In this document: positions 1 to 9,426 of the stretch, in pieces
How positions within the stretch are numbered: position 1 is the first letter of the stretch
Layout of the letters: each line of letters starts with the position of its first letter
Source of the DNA: Pseudacidovorax sp.
GTDB taxonomy: Bacteria > Pseudomonadota > Gammaproteobacteria > Burkholderiales > Burkholderiaceae_C
Reading direction: 5' to 3'
Assembly: GCF_017991995.1 (NCBI RefSeq)
Contig: NZ_JAGOPN010000030.1
Coordinates: forward strand, 1 to 60,442
DNA: 60,442 nt
Translations under genes and position numbers: made by a program
Notes under the pieces: generated by a model
What the model was told of the DNA's origin: nothing
What the model saw: the letters and a program-made list of their open reading frames with translations, nothing else
Databases searched by the model: none

Positions 1-50
1 GGTTAGCACCCTTGCCTCTCGTGCGTCCGGCCACGCCCACGCTGGCACCA

Positions 51-160
<110 letters not shown>

Positions 161-333
161 ATTCACCTCACACCCCCGGCCCATTCATTCCTTGAATCAC
201 CCCATGTCGCGAAGCAATTTGCGACCGCCACCCCCGGCGCGGACACTCGGCCCGAGACAACTCCAGCGTCACCGCCCGGCTGCCGCCCATCCGCCCTTGG
301 CGCGGCGCCCGAGCGACCGGTGACCGCCCCACG

Positions 334-933
334 ATGGCCCAGACCCCCACACCGCCCAGCGGCCCCGCACGCGTTCGCAGCGAACGCGTGCTCGCCACCC
401 CCGACGAACTGCGCGACCGACTGCGCCAGCTGGGCCGCGCCCCCGCCGAAGCCGCCGATCCGCGCCTGGCCACGGTCCGCGAGATCGTCGCGCGCCATGC
501 CCTGCAGCGTGGCGGCCTGCTGCCCGCCCTCCACGACGTGCAGGACGCGCTGGGCTTCGTGCCGGCCGAGGTCGTGGGCGAGATCGCGCTGGGCTTCAAC
601 CTCTCGCGCGCCGAGGTGCACGGCGTCATCAGCTACTACCACCACTTCCGCAGCGAACCCGCCGGTCGGCATGTGCTGGAGGTCTGCCGCGCCGAGGCCT
701 GCCAGGCCATGGGCGCCGAGGCCCTCTGGCAGCATGCCTGCGAGGGCCTGGGCCTGCCCGAGGCCGGCGGCACGCGGCCCGACGGCAGCATGACGCTGCA
801 GCCCGTCTACTGCCTGGGCCTGTGCGCCCAGTCGCCGGCCGCCATGCTCGATGGCCGTCCCCATGCGCGGCTCTCGCCAGAGCGGCTGGACCGCGTGATC
901 GGCGCCTGCATGGCGACGGAGGTGACGGCATGA
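334..933 (+). CDS. fdsG: NAD-dependent formate dehydrogenase, gamma subunit
   Basis: This 199-residue protein is the small electron-transfer subunit of the cytoplasmic molybdenum formate dehydrogenase (formate + NAD+ to CO2 + NADH). It is a NuoE/thioredoxin-like [2Fe-2S] protein; the four cysteine ligands are visible at C118, C123, C160 and C164, in the typical C-x4-C ... C-x3-C spacing. The N-terminal helical part spans roughly residues 20-100. Its stop codon overlaps the fdsB start (ATGA at 930-933), so the two are probably translationally coupled. It is the first gene of fdsGBAD in the window; no regulator lies upstream within the window. The ATG at 334 has no strong ribosome-binding site, so the exact start is somewhat uncertain. 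Confidence 0.93.
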   Translation: MAQTPTPPSGPARVRSERVLATPDELRDRLRQLGRAPAEAADPRLATVREIVARHALQRGGLLPALHDVQDALGFVPAEVVGEIALGFNLSRAEVHGVISYYHHFRSEPAGRHVLEVCRAEACQAMGAEALWQHACEGLGLPEAGGTRPDGSMTLQPVYCLGLCAQSPAAMLDGRPHARLSPERLDRVIGACMATEVTA

Positions 934-2513
934 ACCCCACCACCCTCTACGTGCCGCGCGACAGCGCCGCCCTCGCCGTCGGCGCCGACGAGGTGGCCGC
1001 CGCCATCGAGCGCGAGGCCGCAGCCCGCGGCCAGCCGGTGCGCATCGTGCGCAATGGCTCGCGCGGCATGCTCTGGCTCGAAACCCTGGTCGAGGTGCAG
1101 ACGCCGCAGGGCCGCATGGGCTACGGCCCCGTAGCGCCCGAAGACGTGCCGAAGCTGTTCGAAGCCGGCTGGCTGCAGGGCGGCGTGCACGCGCTCTCGC
1201 TGGGCGTGGTCGACGAACTGCCCTGGCTGAAGCGCCAGCAGCGCCTGACCTTCGCCCGCGTGGGCCTCACCGACCCGCTGTCGCTGGCCGACTACGAGGC
1301 CCACGGCGGCCTGCTGGGCCTGCGCCGTGCGCTCGCCATGCCCGCCACCGAGGTGGTGCAGCAGGTGACCGATTCGGGCCTGCGCGGACGCGGCGGCGCG
1401 GCCTTTCCGGCCGGCATCAAGTGGAGGACGGTGGCCTCGGCCGTCGCCAGCCACAAGTACGTGGTCTGCAATGCCGACGAGGGCGACTCCGGCACCTTCT
1501 CCGACCGCATGGTCATGGAGGGCGACCCCTTCGTGCTGGTCGAGGGCATGGCCATCGCCGGCATCAGCACCGGCGCCACGCGCGGCTACATCTACGTGCG
1601 CTCCGAATACCCCTTCGCCGTGCGCACGCTGCGCGAGGCGGTGGACATCGCCCGCACCGCCGGCATCCTCGGGCCCGACGTGCTGGGCAGCGGCCGCGCC
1701 TTCGACATCGAGGTGCGCATGGCCGCCGGCGCCTACGTCTGCGGCGAAGAGACGGCCCTGCTCGAAAGCCTGGAAGGCAAGCGTGGCATCGTGCGCGCCA
1801 AGCCGCCGATCCCGGCGCTGTCGGGCCTGTTCGGCCAGCCGACGGTGATCAACAACGTCATCACCTTCGCCTCGGTGCCCATCATCCTGGCGCGCGGCGC
1901 GGCCTTCTACCGCGACTATGGCGTCGGCCGCTCGCACGGCACGCTGCCGATCCAGATCGCGGGCAATGTGCGTCGCGGCGGGCTGGTGGAGCTGGCCTTC
2001 GGCGTCACGCTGCGCGAGCTGCTCGTCGACTGGGGCGGCGGCACCGCCTCGGGCCGGCCGGTGAAGGCGGTGCAGGTGGGTGGTCCGCTGGGTGCCTACG
2101 TGCCCGAGTCCCGGTGGGACGTGCCGCTGGACTACGAGGCCTACGCCGCCATGGGCGCCGTGGTGGGTCACGGCGGCATCGTGGTGCACGACGACACGGC
2201 CGACCTGTCGCGGCTGGCGCGCTACGCCATGGAATTCTGCGCGATCGAATCCTGCGGCAAGTGCACGCCCTGCCGCATCGGCTCCACGCGCGGCGTCGAG
2301 GTGATCGACCGCATCACGGCGCGCGCGGGCACGGCCAAGGAAGAGCAGGTCGAGCTGCTGCGCGACCTGTGCGACACCATGCTGGCCGGCTCGCTCTGCG
2401 CCATGGGCGGCATGACGCCGTACCCGGTGCTGTCCGCGCTCGACCATTACCCCGAAGACTTCGGGCTGCAGCCGGCCGCCGCCGCGCAGGCCACTGCTGG
2501 CGCCGTCGCCTGA
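930..2513 (+). CDS. fdsB: NAD-dependent formate dehydrogenase, beta (diaphorase) subunit
   Basis: This 527-residue protein is the NuoF-like subunit that binds FMN and NAD(H) and passes electrons from the Fe-S chain to NAD+. The N-terminal ~120 residues are thioredoxin-like. The FMN/NAD site is seen as GRGGAAFPAG near residue 152 and NADEGDSGTF shortly after. The [4Fe-4S] ligands are C442, C445 and C448 (CGKCTPC) and C490. The start at 930 was chosen because it overlaps the fdsG stop by four bases; the frame stays open further upstream to 822, but that stretch lies inside fdsG and is not conserved-looking. A 48-base gap separates it from fdsA. Confidence 0.94.
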   Translation: MNPTTLYVPRDSAALAVGADEVAAAIEREAAARGQPVRIVRNGSRGMLWLETLVEVQTPQGRMGYGPVAPEDVPKLFEAGWLQGGVHALSLGVVDELPWLKRQQRLTFARVGLTDPLSLADYEAHGGLLGLRRALAMPATEVVQQVTDSGLRGRGGAAFPAGIKWRTVASAVASHKYVVCNADEGDSGTFSDRMVMEGDPFVLVEGMAIAGISTGATRGYIYVRSEYPFAVRTLREAVDIARTAGILGPDVLGSGRAFDIEVRMAAGAYVCGEETALLESLEGKRGIVRAKPPIPALSGLFGQPTVINNVITFASVPIILARGAAFYRDYGVGRSHGTLPIQIAGNVRRGGLVELAFGVTLRELLVDWGGGTASGRPVKAVQVGGPLGAYVPESRWDVPLDYEAYAAMGAVVGHGGIVVHDDTADLSRLARYAMEFCAIESCGKCTPCRIGSTRGVEVIDRITARAGTAKEEQVELLRDLCDTMLAGSLCAMGGMTPYPVLSALDHYPEDFGLQPAAAAQATAGAVA

Positions 2514-2561
2514 CGCGCCACCTCCGCACGAAGAACGAACGAGACCCGCAAGGAGCCCCCG

Positions 2562-5453
2562 ATGCTCGACCACCTGAAGACCACCGACCACGGCACGCCG
2601 CTGCGCGAGTCCGCGCAGGCAGTCACGCTGGAAATCGACGGCCAGTCCGTCACCGTGCCGCAGGGCACCTCGCTGATGCGTGCCGCCGTCGATGCCGGCG
2701 TGCAGGTGCCCAAGCTGTGCGCCACCGACAGCCTGGAGCCCTTCGGCTCCTGCCGGCTGTGCCTGGTCGAGATCGAGGGCCGCAAGGGCTTCCCAGCCTC
2801 ATGCACCACGCCGGCCGAAGCCGGCATGAAGGTCCGCACCCAGAGCCCGAAGCTGCAGAAGCTGCGCAAGGGCGTGATGGAGCTCTACATCTCCGACCAC
2901 CCGCTGGACTGCCTCACCTGCTCGGCCAACGGCAACTGCGAGCTGCAGGACATGGCCGGCGTCACCGGCCTGCGCAACGTGCGCTATGGGTTCGACGGCG
3001 CCAATCACCTGAAGGCGGCCAAGGACGAATCCAACCCCTACTTCAGCTACGACCCGTCCAAGTGCATCGTCTGCAACCGCTGCGTGCGCGCCTGCGAGGA
3101 GACGCAGGGCACCTTCGCGCTCACCATCAGCGGCCGCGGCTTCGACTCGCGCGTCTCGCCGGGGCAGGACCAGCCCTTCATGGAAAGCGAATGCGTGAGC
3201 TGCGGCGCCTGCGTCGAGGCTTGTCCCACGGCCACGCTGCAGGAGAAATCGGTCATCGAGCTGGGCCAGCCCGAGCACAGCGTGATCACTACCTGCGCCT
3301 ACTGCGGTGTGGGCTGCGCGTTCAAGGCAGAAATGAAAGGCACGCAGGTCGTGCGCATGGTCCCCTGGAAGGACGGCAAGGCCAACGAAGGCCACAGCTG
3401 CGTCAAGGGCCGCTTTGCCTGGGGTTACGCGACGCACCAGGACCGCATCACGACGCCCATGATCCGGGCCAAGATCACCGACCCGTGGCGCGAGGTCAGC
3501 TGGGAAGAGGCCATCGCCCATGCGGCCTCGGAGTTCCGCCGCATCCAGGCCAAGCACGGGCAGGATTCCATCGGCGGCATCACCTCCAGCCGCTGCACCA
3601 ACGAAGAGACCTACCTGGTGCAGAAGCTCATCCGCGCGGCCTTCGGCAACAACAACGTCGACACCTGCGCGCGCGTGTGCCATTCGCCCACCGGCTACGG
3701 CCTGGGCCAGACCTTCGGCACCTCGGCCGGTACGCAGACCTTCAAGTCGGTCGAGAAGAGCGACGTGATCCTGGTGATCGGCGCCAACCCGGCGGCGGCG
3801 CATCCGGTGTTCGCCTCGCGCATGAAGAAGCGCATCCGCCAGGGCGCGCGCCTGATCGTCATCGACCCGCGCGAGACCGAGATGGTCCGCGGCCCGCACC
3901 TGCAGGCCGACTTCCATCTGGCGCTCAAGCCCGGCACCAACGTGGCGGTGATCAGCGCGCTGGCGCATGTGATCGTCACCGAGGGCCTGCTGGCCGAGGA
4001 CTACATCGCCGAGCGCTGCGACGAGAAGTCCTTCCGGGCGTGGAAAGATTTCGTGGCGCGCCCGGACAACTCGCCCGAGGCCATGGAGGCCGTCACCGGC
4101 GTGCCCGCCGCCGTGGTGCGCGGCGCCGCGCGCCTCTATGCCACCGGCAATGCCGAGGGCGTGAAGACGGGCCGGCCCGTCAACAGCGCCATCTACTACG
4201 GCCTGGGCGTGACAGAACATGCGCAGGGCTCGACCATGGTGATGGGCATCGCCAACCTGGCCATGGCCTGCGGCATGGTCGGCCGCGAGGGCGTGGGCGT
4301 GAACCCGCTGCGCGGCCAGAACAACGTGCAGGGCAGCTGCGACATGGGCAGCTTTCCGCACGAGCTGCCGGGCTACCGCCACATCAGCGATACCACCACC
4401 CGCAGCCAGTTCGAGGCCGCCTGGGGCGTGGAACTGAGCCCCGAGCCGGGCCTGCGCATTCCCAACATGTTCGACGCCGCGCTGGGCGGCAGCTTCAAGG
4501 GCCTGTACTGCGAGGGCGAGGACATCGTGCAGTCCGACCCCAACACCCAGCATGTGGCCGCGGCGCTCTCGGCCATGGAATGCATCGTGGTGCAGGACAT
4601 CTTCCTGAACGAGACGGCCAAGTACGCCCATGTGTTCCTGCCCGGCTCGTCCTTCCTGGAGAAGGACGGCACCTTCACCAACGCCGAGCGCCGCATCTCG
4701 CGCGTGCGCAAGGTCATGCCGCCGCTGGCCACGTATGCGGATTGGGAGGTGACGCAGCTGCTGGCCAATGCGCTGGGCTACCCGATGCGCTACACGCATC
4801 CGCGCGAGATCATGGCCGAGATCGCGGCGCTGACGCCCTCCTTCGCGGGCGTCAGCTACGACAAGCTCGACCAGCATGGCAGCCTGCAATGGCCCTGCAA
4901 CGACAGCACGCCCGAGATCGGCACGCCGATCATGCACATCGACAAGTTCGTGCGCGGCAAGGGCCGCTTCATCGTCACGCAGTACGTGGCCACGGACGAG
5001 AAGGTCACGCCGCGCTTCCCGCTGCTGCTGACCACCGGTCGCATCCTGTCGCAGTACAACGTCGGCGCGCAGACGCGGCGCACGCCCAACAACCAGTGGC
5101 ACAGCGAGGACCGGCTGGAGATCCATCCGCACGACGCCGAGGAGCGCGGCATCCACGACGGCGACTGGGTGGGCATCACCAGCCGCGCCGGCGAGACCGT
5201 GCTGCGCGCCACCGTCACCGAGCGCATCCAGCCCGGCGTGGTCTACACCACCTTCCACTTCCCGGAGTCGGGCGCCAACGTCATCACCACCGACAGCTCG
5301 GACTGGGCCACCAACTGCCCCGAGTACAAGGTGACGGCCGTGCAGGTCGCGCCCGTCACGCAGCCGCAGCAGCGCTCGGCCTGGCAGCGCGACTACGCCC
5401 GCTTCAACGCCGAGCAGATCGCCCACCTGGAGGCCGCCACCGATGGACGCTGA
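2562..5453 (+). CDS. fdsA: NAD-dependent formate dehydrogenase, alpha (catalytic) subunit, Cys type
   Basis: This 963-residue protein is the catalytic molybdenum bis-MGD subunit of the soluble formate dehydrogenase. In order it has an N-terminal [2Fe-2S] domain (residues ~15-95, ligands in CATDSLEPFGSCRLC), a NuoG-like segment, a two-cluster ferredoxin domain (CIVCNRC from C168, CVSCGAC from C211), the [4Fe-4S] motif starting at C245 (CAYCGVGC), the bis-MGD domains and the C-terminal dinucleotide-binding domain. The predicted molybdenum ligand is C373 in CARVCHSPTGYG, so this enzyme uses cysteine, unlike the selenocysteine enzyme at 25.6-28.7 kb. A GGAG-like site (AAGGAGCC) precedes the ATG. 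The 3' end overlaps fdsD by 11 bases. Confidence 0.96.
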   Translation: MLDHLKTTDHGTPLRESAQAVTLEIDGQSVTVPQGTSLMRAAVDAGVQVPKLCATDSLEPFGSCRLCLVEIEGRKGFPASCTTPAEAGMKVRTQSPKLQKLRKGVMELYISDHPLDCLTCSANGNCELQDMAGVTGLRNVRYGFDGANHLKAAKDESNPYFSYDPSKCIVCNRCVRACEETQGTFALTISGRGFDSRVSPGQDQPFMESECVSCGACVEACPTATLQEKSVIELGQPEHSVITTCAYCGVGCAFKAEMKGTQVVRMVPWKDGKANEGHSCVKGRFAWGYATHQDRITTPMIRAKITDPWREVSWEEAIAHAASEFRRIQAKHGQDSIGGITSSRCTNEETYLVQKLIRAAFGNNNVDTCARVCHSPTGYGLGQTFGTSAGTQTFKSVEKSDVILVIGANPAAAHPVFASRMKKRIRQGARLIVIDPRETEMVRGPHLQADFHLALKPGTNVAVISALAHVIVTEGLLAEDYIAERCDEKSFRAWKDFVARPDNSPEAMEAVTGVPAAVVRGAARLYATGNAEGVKTGRPVNSAIYYGLGVTEHAQGSTMVMGIANLAMACGMVGREGVGVNPLRGQNNVQGSCDMGSFPHELPGYRHISDTTTRSQFEAAWGVELSPEPGLRIPNMFDAALGGSFKGLYCEGEDIVQSDPNTQHVAAALSAMECIVVQDIFLNETAKYAHVFLPGSSFLEKDGTFTNAERRISRVRKVMPPLATYADWEVTQLLANALGYPMRYTHPREIMAEIAALTPSFAGVSYDKLDQHGSLQWPCNDSTPEIGTPIMHIDKFVRGKGRFIVTQYVATDEKVTPRFPLLLTTGRILSQYNVGAQTRRTPNNQWHSEDRLEIHPHDAEERGIHDGDWVGITSRAGETVLRATVTERIQPGVVYTTFHFPESGANVITTDSSDWATNCPEYKVTAVQVAPVTQPQQRSAWQRDYARFNAEQIAHLEAATDGR

Positions 5454-5685
5454 CAACCTGGTGCGCATGGCCAATCGCATCGGCGACTTCTTCGCCGCGC
5501 AGCCCGACCGCGAGGAGGCGCTGGCGGGCATCGCCGAGCACCTGAAGAAGTTCTGGGCGCCGAGGATGCGGGCCGACTTCCTGGCGGCGCTGGATGCAGA
5601 CGCGCCCGCCTTGCATCCCCTGGTGCGCGAGGCCGTGACGGCGCATCGCGCGCAGCTCGCACCGGTGGCCCGGGTTCAGGGTTAA
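5443..5685 (+). CDS. fdsD: NAD-dependent formate dehydrogenase, delta subunit
   Basis: This 80-residue soluble protein matches the small FdsD subunit that ends fds operons; the family is needed for activity and is linked to stability or cofactor delivery of the complex. The N-terminal half (LVRMANRIGDFFAAQPDREE) and the downstream KFWAPRMR segment are the recognisable family features. It overlaps the end of fdsA by 11 bases in another frame, as is usual for this operon. About 155 bases without a gene follow before the next unit. Confidence 0.9.
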   Translation: MDADNLVRMANRIGDFFAAQPDREEALAGIAEHLKKFWAPRMRADFLAALDADAPALHPLVREAVTAHRAQLAPVARVQG

Positions 5686-5840
5686 CCCCGGACGCGTGCG
5701 ATCATCGAACGCTCAGGTGCGTTCAGCGAACAGCTGCGCACGGGCGACGTTGTAGGCGCAGGCCGCGTCTTCTTAAAGTCGCGGCCGTTTCGGCCACTTT
5801 GGGCCGACCCTCGACCTTCTTCGTCCCAAGCTCTGCCGCC

Positions 5841-7745
5841 ATGCGCCGTTCCATCGCCACCGTTTCCCTCAGCGGCACGCTGCGCCAGAAGCTGGAGGCT
5901 GTGGCGGCGGCCGGATTCGATGGCGTGGAGCTGTTCGAGCCCGACTTCACGCACTTCCCCGGCTCGGCCGCCGACCTGGGCCGCATGGCCGCCGATCTGG
6001 GCCTGACGATCGACCTGTTCCAGCCCTTCCGCGACTTCGAGGCCATGCCGCCCGGGCCCTTCGCCCGCAGCCTGGACCGTGCCGAGCGCAAGTTCGACCT
6101 CATGCAGGCCATGGGCGTGCCGCTGATGCTGTGCTGCTCCAACACCTCGCCGCTGTGCGTGGACGCACCGGCGCTGGCCGCCGAACAGCTGCGCGCGCTG
6201 GCCGACCGCGCCGCGCGCCGCGGCCTGCGCGTGGGCTTCGAGGCCCTGGCCTGGGGCCGCCACACCTCGCTCTACGGCCAGGCCTGGGACATCGTGCGTC
6301 GCGCCGACCATCCGGCGCTGGGCCTGATCCTGGACAGCTTCCATACGCTCTCGCTGCGCGACGACCCGGCCGGCATCGCCGCCATCCCGGGCGACAGGAT
6401 CTTCTTCCTGCAGATGGCCGACGCGCCGCTGATGAGCCTGGACGTGCTGCAGTGGGCGCGCCACCACCGCTCCTTTCCCGGCCAGGGCGACTTCGACGTC
6501 GTGGGCTTCTACGAGCAGGTGCTGCTGGCCGGCTACAGCGGCCCGCTGTCGCTGGAGATCTTCAACGACGTGTTCCGCGAGACGCCCAACCGCCGCACCG
6601 CGGTGGACGCGATGCGCTCGCTGCTGTACCTGGAAAGCCAGGTGCGCGAACGCCTGGCAGCCCGCGCCGCGGCGTCCGAGCCCGACGCCCGCGCTGCCTC
6701 GGCCCTGACGCTGCGCGGCCTGGCCGAGCCGCCGGCCGCGCCGGCCTTCGCGGGCGTTGCCTTCATCGAATTCGCAGCCGACGAGGCCACTGCGCCGCAG
6801 CTCGACGTGCAACTGCGCCAGTTGGGCTTCCGCCGCGCGGGCCGCCACCGGTCCAAGGCGGCCACGCTGTACCGGCAAGGCGACATCGCCATGATCGTCA
6901 ATGCCGAGCCGGCTTCCTTCGCGCGCAGCCGCTTCGAGCTGCACGGGCCTTCGGTCTGCGCCCTCGGACTGCGCGCCGCGCAGCCGCAGGCCGCGCAGGA
7001 CCGCGCCGTCGCCCTCTGCTCGCAGCGCCATCGCAGCCCGCTCGGGCCGGGTGAGGTGGAGGTGCCGGCCATCGTCTCGCCCGGCGGCAACCTGATGCAT
7101 TTCGTCGACGCGGCGCTCGGCACCGACGGTCTGTTCGCCGCCGACTTCGTGCTGGACGAGGGGCAGGCGCCCGATGCCGGCCTGCAGCACGTGGACCACG
7201 TGGCCCTGGGCCTGAACCTGGACCAGTACGACACCTGGACGCTGTTCACCCGCGCCGTGCTGGGCCTGTCGCTGGCAGAGAGCCAGGAGCTGGCCGATCC
7301 CTTCGGCCTGGTGCGCAGCCGCGCTGCGGCCGATGCCGACCGCAGCCTGAGGCTGGTGCTCAATGCCTCGCTCAGCCGGCGCACGCTCACCGCCCGCGCG
7401 GTGAACCGACGCGGCGACGGCGGCGTGCACCACATCGCCTTCGCCTGCGAGGATATCTTCGATACGGTGGCCCGGTTGCGCGCGCGCGGCGTCGCCTTCC
7501 TGCCGATCTCGCCCAACTACTACGACGACCTGCCCACGCGCTTCGATCTCGACCCGGCATTGCTGGCGCGCATGCGCGAGGCCGGCGTGCTGTTCGACCG
7601 CTCCACGCAGGGCGACTTCCTGCACATCTACACGCGCGCCGCGGACGAAGGCCTGTTCTTCGAAGTCGTGCAGCGCATCGGCGCCTACGACGGCTATGGC
7701 GCCGCCAACAGCGCCGCCCGCATGGCGGCCCAGGCCCAGGCCTGA
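5841..7745 (+). CDS. quiC: 3-dehydroshikimate dehydratase, bifunctional TIM-barrel/HPPD-like type
   Basis: This 634-residue two-domain protein matches the QuiC-type 3-dehydroshikimate dehydratase, which converts 3-dehydroshikimate to protocatechuate. Residues ~1-280 form a xylose-isomerase-like TIM barrel with conserved metal-site segments (FEPDFTHFP, GLILDSFHTL, LSLEIFND). Residues ~290-620 are a vicinal-oxygen-chelate, 4-hydroxyphenylpyruvate-dioxygenase-like region with HVDHVAL, HHIAFACED and FFEVVQR. Its length is normal for the two-domain form. The start at 5841 (MRRSIATVSLSG) was chosen because the 14 preceding in-frame residues do not look like the family. The MHS importer 69 bases downstream fits a role in catabolism of shikimate or quinate. 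A strict HPPD is less likely because of the N-terminal barrel. Confidence 0.85.
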   Translation: MRRSIATVSLSGTLRQKLEAVAAAGFDGVELFEPDFTHFPGSAADLGRMAADLGLTIDLFQPFRDFEAMPPGPFARSLDRAERKFDLMQAMGVPLMLCCSNTSPLCVDAPALAAEQLRALADRAARRGLRVGFEALAWGRHTSLYGQAWDIVRRADHPALGLILDSFHTLSLRDDPAGIAAIPGDRIFFLQMADAPLMSLDVLQWARHHRSFPGQGDFDVVGFYEQVLLAGYSGPLSLEIFNDVFRETPNRRTAVDAMRSLLYLESQVRERLAARAAASEPDARAASALTLRGLAEPPAAPAFAGVAFIEFAADEATAPQLDVQLRQLGFRRAGRHRSKAATLYRQGDIAMIVNAEPASFARSRFELHGPSVCALGLRAAQPQAAQDRAVALCSQRHRSPLGPGEVEVPAIVSPGGNLMHFVDAALGTDGLFAADFVLDEGQAPDAGLQHVDHVALGLNLDQYDTWTLFTRAVLGLSLAESQELADPFGLVRSRAAADADRSLRLVLNASLSRRTLTARAVNRRGDGGVHHIAFACEDIFDTVARLRARGVAFLPISPNYYDDLPTRFDLDPALLARMREAGVLFDRSTQGDFLHIYTRAADEGLFFEVVQRIGAYDGYGAANSAARMAAQAQA

Positions 7746-7814
7746 GTCAGCCGTCGCCTCTTACCCTCATCCGTTCCACAACCACACGCCACACCACAGC
7801 GGAGACCTCGCACC

Positions 7815-9209
7815 ATGTCCACCTCTTCCCACGCGAACGAGCCCGAAGGCCGGCGCCAGTCCAAGAAGGCCGCTGCCAGCGGCTGGATCGGCTCGGCGCT
7901 GGAGTACTACGACTTCTTCATCTACGCCACGGCCGCCTCGCTGATCTTTCCCCAGATCTTCTTCCCCAAGGGCGACCCGGCCATCGCCATCATTGCCTCG
8001 CTGGCCACCTACGGCGTGGGCTACGTGGCGCGGCCCATCGGCGCCTTCGTGCTGGGCCACATGGGCGACACCCGCGGCCGCAAGCAGGTGCTGGTGCTGT
8101 GCATGTTCCTGATGGGCTTCTCGACCATCGCCGTGGGCCTGCTGCCCACCTACGACCAGATCGGCCTGTGGGCGCCCGCGCTGCTGGTGCTGTGCCGCCT
8201 GGTGCAGGGCTTCGCCGTCGCCGGTGAGATTTCCGGTGCCAGCTCCATGATCCTGGAGCACGCGCCCTTCGGCCGCCGCGGCTTCTTCGCCAGCTTCACG
8301 CTGCAGGGCGTGCAGGCCGGCCAGATCCTGGCCGCTGCCGTCTTCCTGCCGCTGGCGCACTACATGCCCACCGACCAGTTCAACAGCTGGGGCTGGCGCG
8401 TGCCCTTCATCCTGAGCTTCATCGTCATCATCATCGGCTGGATCATCCGCCGCGAGGTGGACGAGACGCCCGCCTTCACCCAGGAAGGCGCCGCCAAGCC
8501 GCGCTCGCCCGTGACCGAGGCCTTCAAGCACCACGCCCCCGACATGCTGCGCGTGGTGCTGATGTCGCTGATGAACGTGATCCCGGTCGTGGCCACCATC
8601 TTCGGCGCCGCCTATGCGGTGCAGCCGGCCTACGGCATCGGCTTCCACAAGGACGTGTACCTGTGGATCCCCGTGCTGGGCAACATCCTGGCCGTGCTGG
8701 TGATCCCGCTGGTCGGCAACCTGTCCGACAAGATCGGCCGCCGCCCGCCCATGATCGTGGGCTCGGTGCTGGCCGGCCTGCTGGCCTTCGGCTACCTGTA
8801 TGCCATCAGCATCGGCAGCGTGCCGCTGGCCATCTGCATGTCGCTGCTGATGTGGGGCATCGTGTACCAGGGCTACAACGCCGTCTTCCCCAGCTTCTAC
8901 CCGGAGCTGTTCCCCACCCGCACCCGCGTGTCGGCCATGGCCATCTCGCAGAACGTGGGCACCGCCATCACCGCCATGCTGCCGGCCGTCTTCGCCGCCG
9001 TGGCGCCTCCCGGCTCCACCAACATCTGGCTGACCGTGGGCGCGCTGGCCTTCGGCATCACCGTGATCTCGGCCGTGGCCTGCTACACGGCCCGCGAGAC
9101 GTACCGGCTGGCGATGAACGACCTGGGCAAGCCCGAAGCGGCCCCGGTGCCCGAAGGCGAATACATGCGCCTGCGCGACGAGGCGCTGGCCCAGGCGGCG
9201 CGCGCCTGA
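7815..9209 (+). CDS. MHS-family MFS transporter, shikimate/dehydroshikimate-type importer
   Basis: This 464-residue inner-membrane protein has about 12 hydrophobic segments and the MFS loop signature GHMGDTRGRKQVL near residue 82. The opening SGWIGSALEYYDFFIY motif is typical of the metabolite:H+ symporter (MHS) family, which includes ShiA, ProP and KgtP. A GGAGACC site lies nine bases before the ATG. Its position directly after the 3-dehydroshikimate dehydratase suggests shikimate or dehydroshikimate as substrate. That substrate is inferred from context, since MHS members move many organic acids. Confidence 0.85.
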   Translation: MSTSSHANEPEGRRQSKKAAASGWIGSALEYYDFFIYATAASLIFPQIFFPKGDPAIAIIASLATYGVGYVARPIGAFVLGHMGDTRGRKQVLVLCMFLMGFSTIAVGLLPTYDQIGLWAPALLVLCRLVQGFAVAGEISGASSMILEHAPFGRRGFFASFTLQGVQAGQILAAAVFLPLAHYMPTDQFNSWGWRVPFILSFIVIIIGWIIRREVDETPAFTQEGAAKPRSPVTEAFKHHAPDMLRVVLMSLMNVIPVVATIFGAAYAVQPAYGIGFHKDVYLWIPVLGNILAVLVIPLVGNLSDKIGRRPPMIVGSVLAGLLAFGYLYAISIGSVPLAICMSLLMWGIVYQGYNAVFPSFYPELFPTRTRVSAMAISQNVGTAITAMLPAVFAAVAPPGSTNIWLTVGALAFGITVISAVACYTARETYRLAMNDLGKPEAAPVPEGEYMRLRDEALAQAARA

Positions 9210-9426
9210 TCCGCGCCAAGCCCCCGGCGGCGGTGCGGCGGGTGGATCCTTCCACCACGCCGGCCGTCCCGGCTGGGCACAATCCCGAGGCCGTGGTGCT
9301 GCAAGCGCCATGGCCTTTTTTCATGGGCGTGACGCGTGCCGACAGGGCGGCGACGCCTGCCCGCCGTGGCGTCATCCGTCCGCCTCGGTCATCGCGCCAA
9401 CGACCGCCCGCCTGCTTATCCCCGCC

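Noticed and set aside
3678-3680. Second selenocysteine site in fdsA
   Set aside because: The molybdenum ligand codon is TGC (Cys373), not TGA.
2799-5531. Long minus-strand open frame opposite fdsA
   Set aside because: Composition is His/Ala/Gly/Arg-rich without domains, and fdsA on the other strand is unmistakable.
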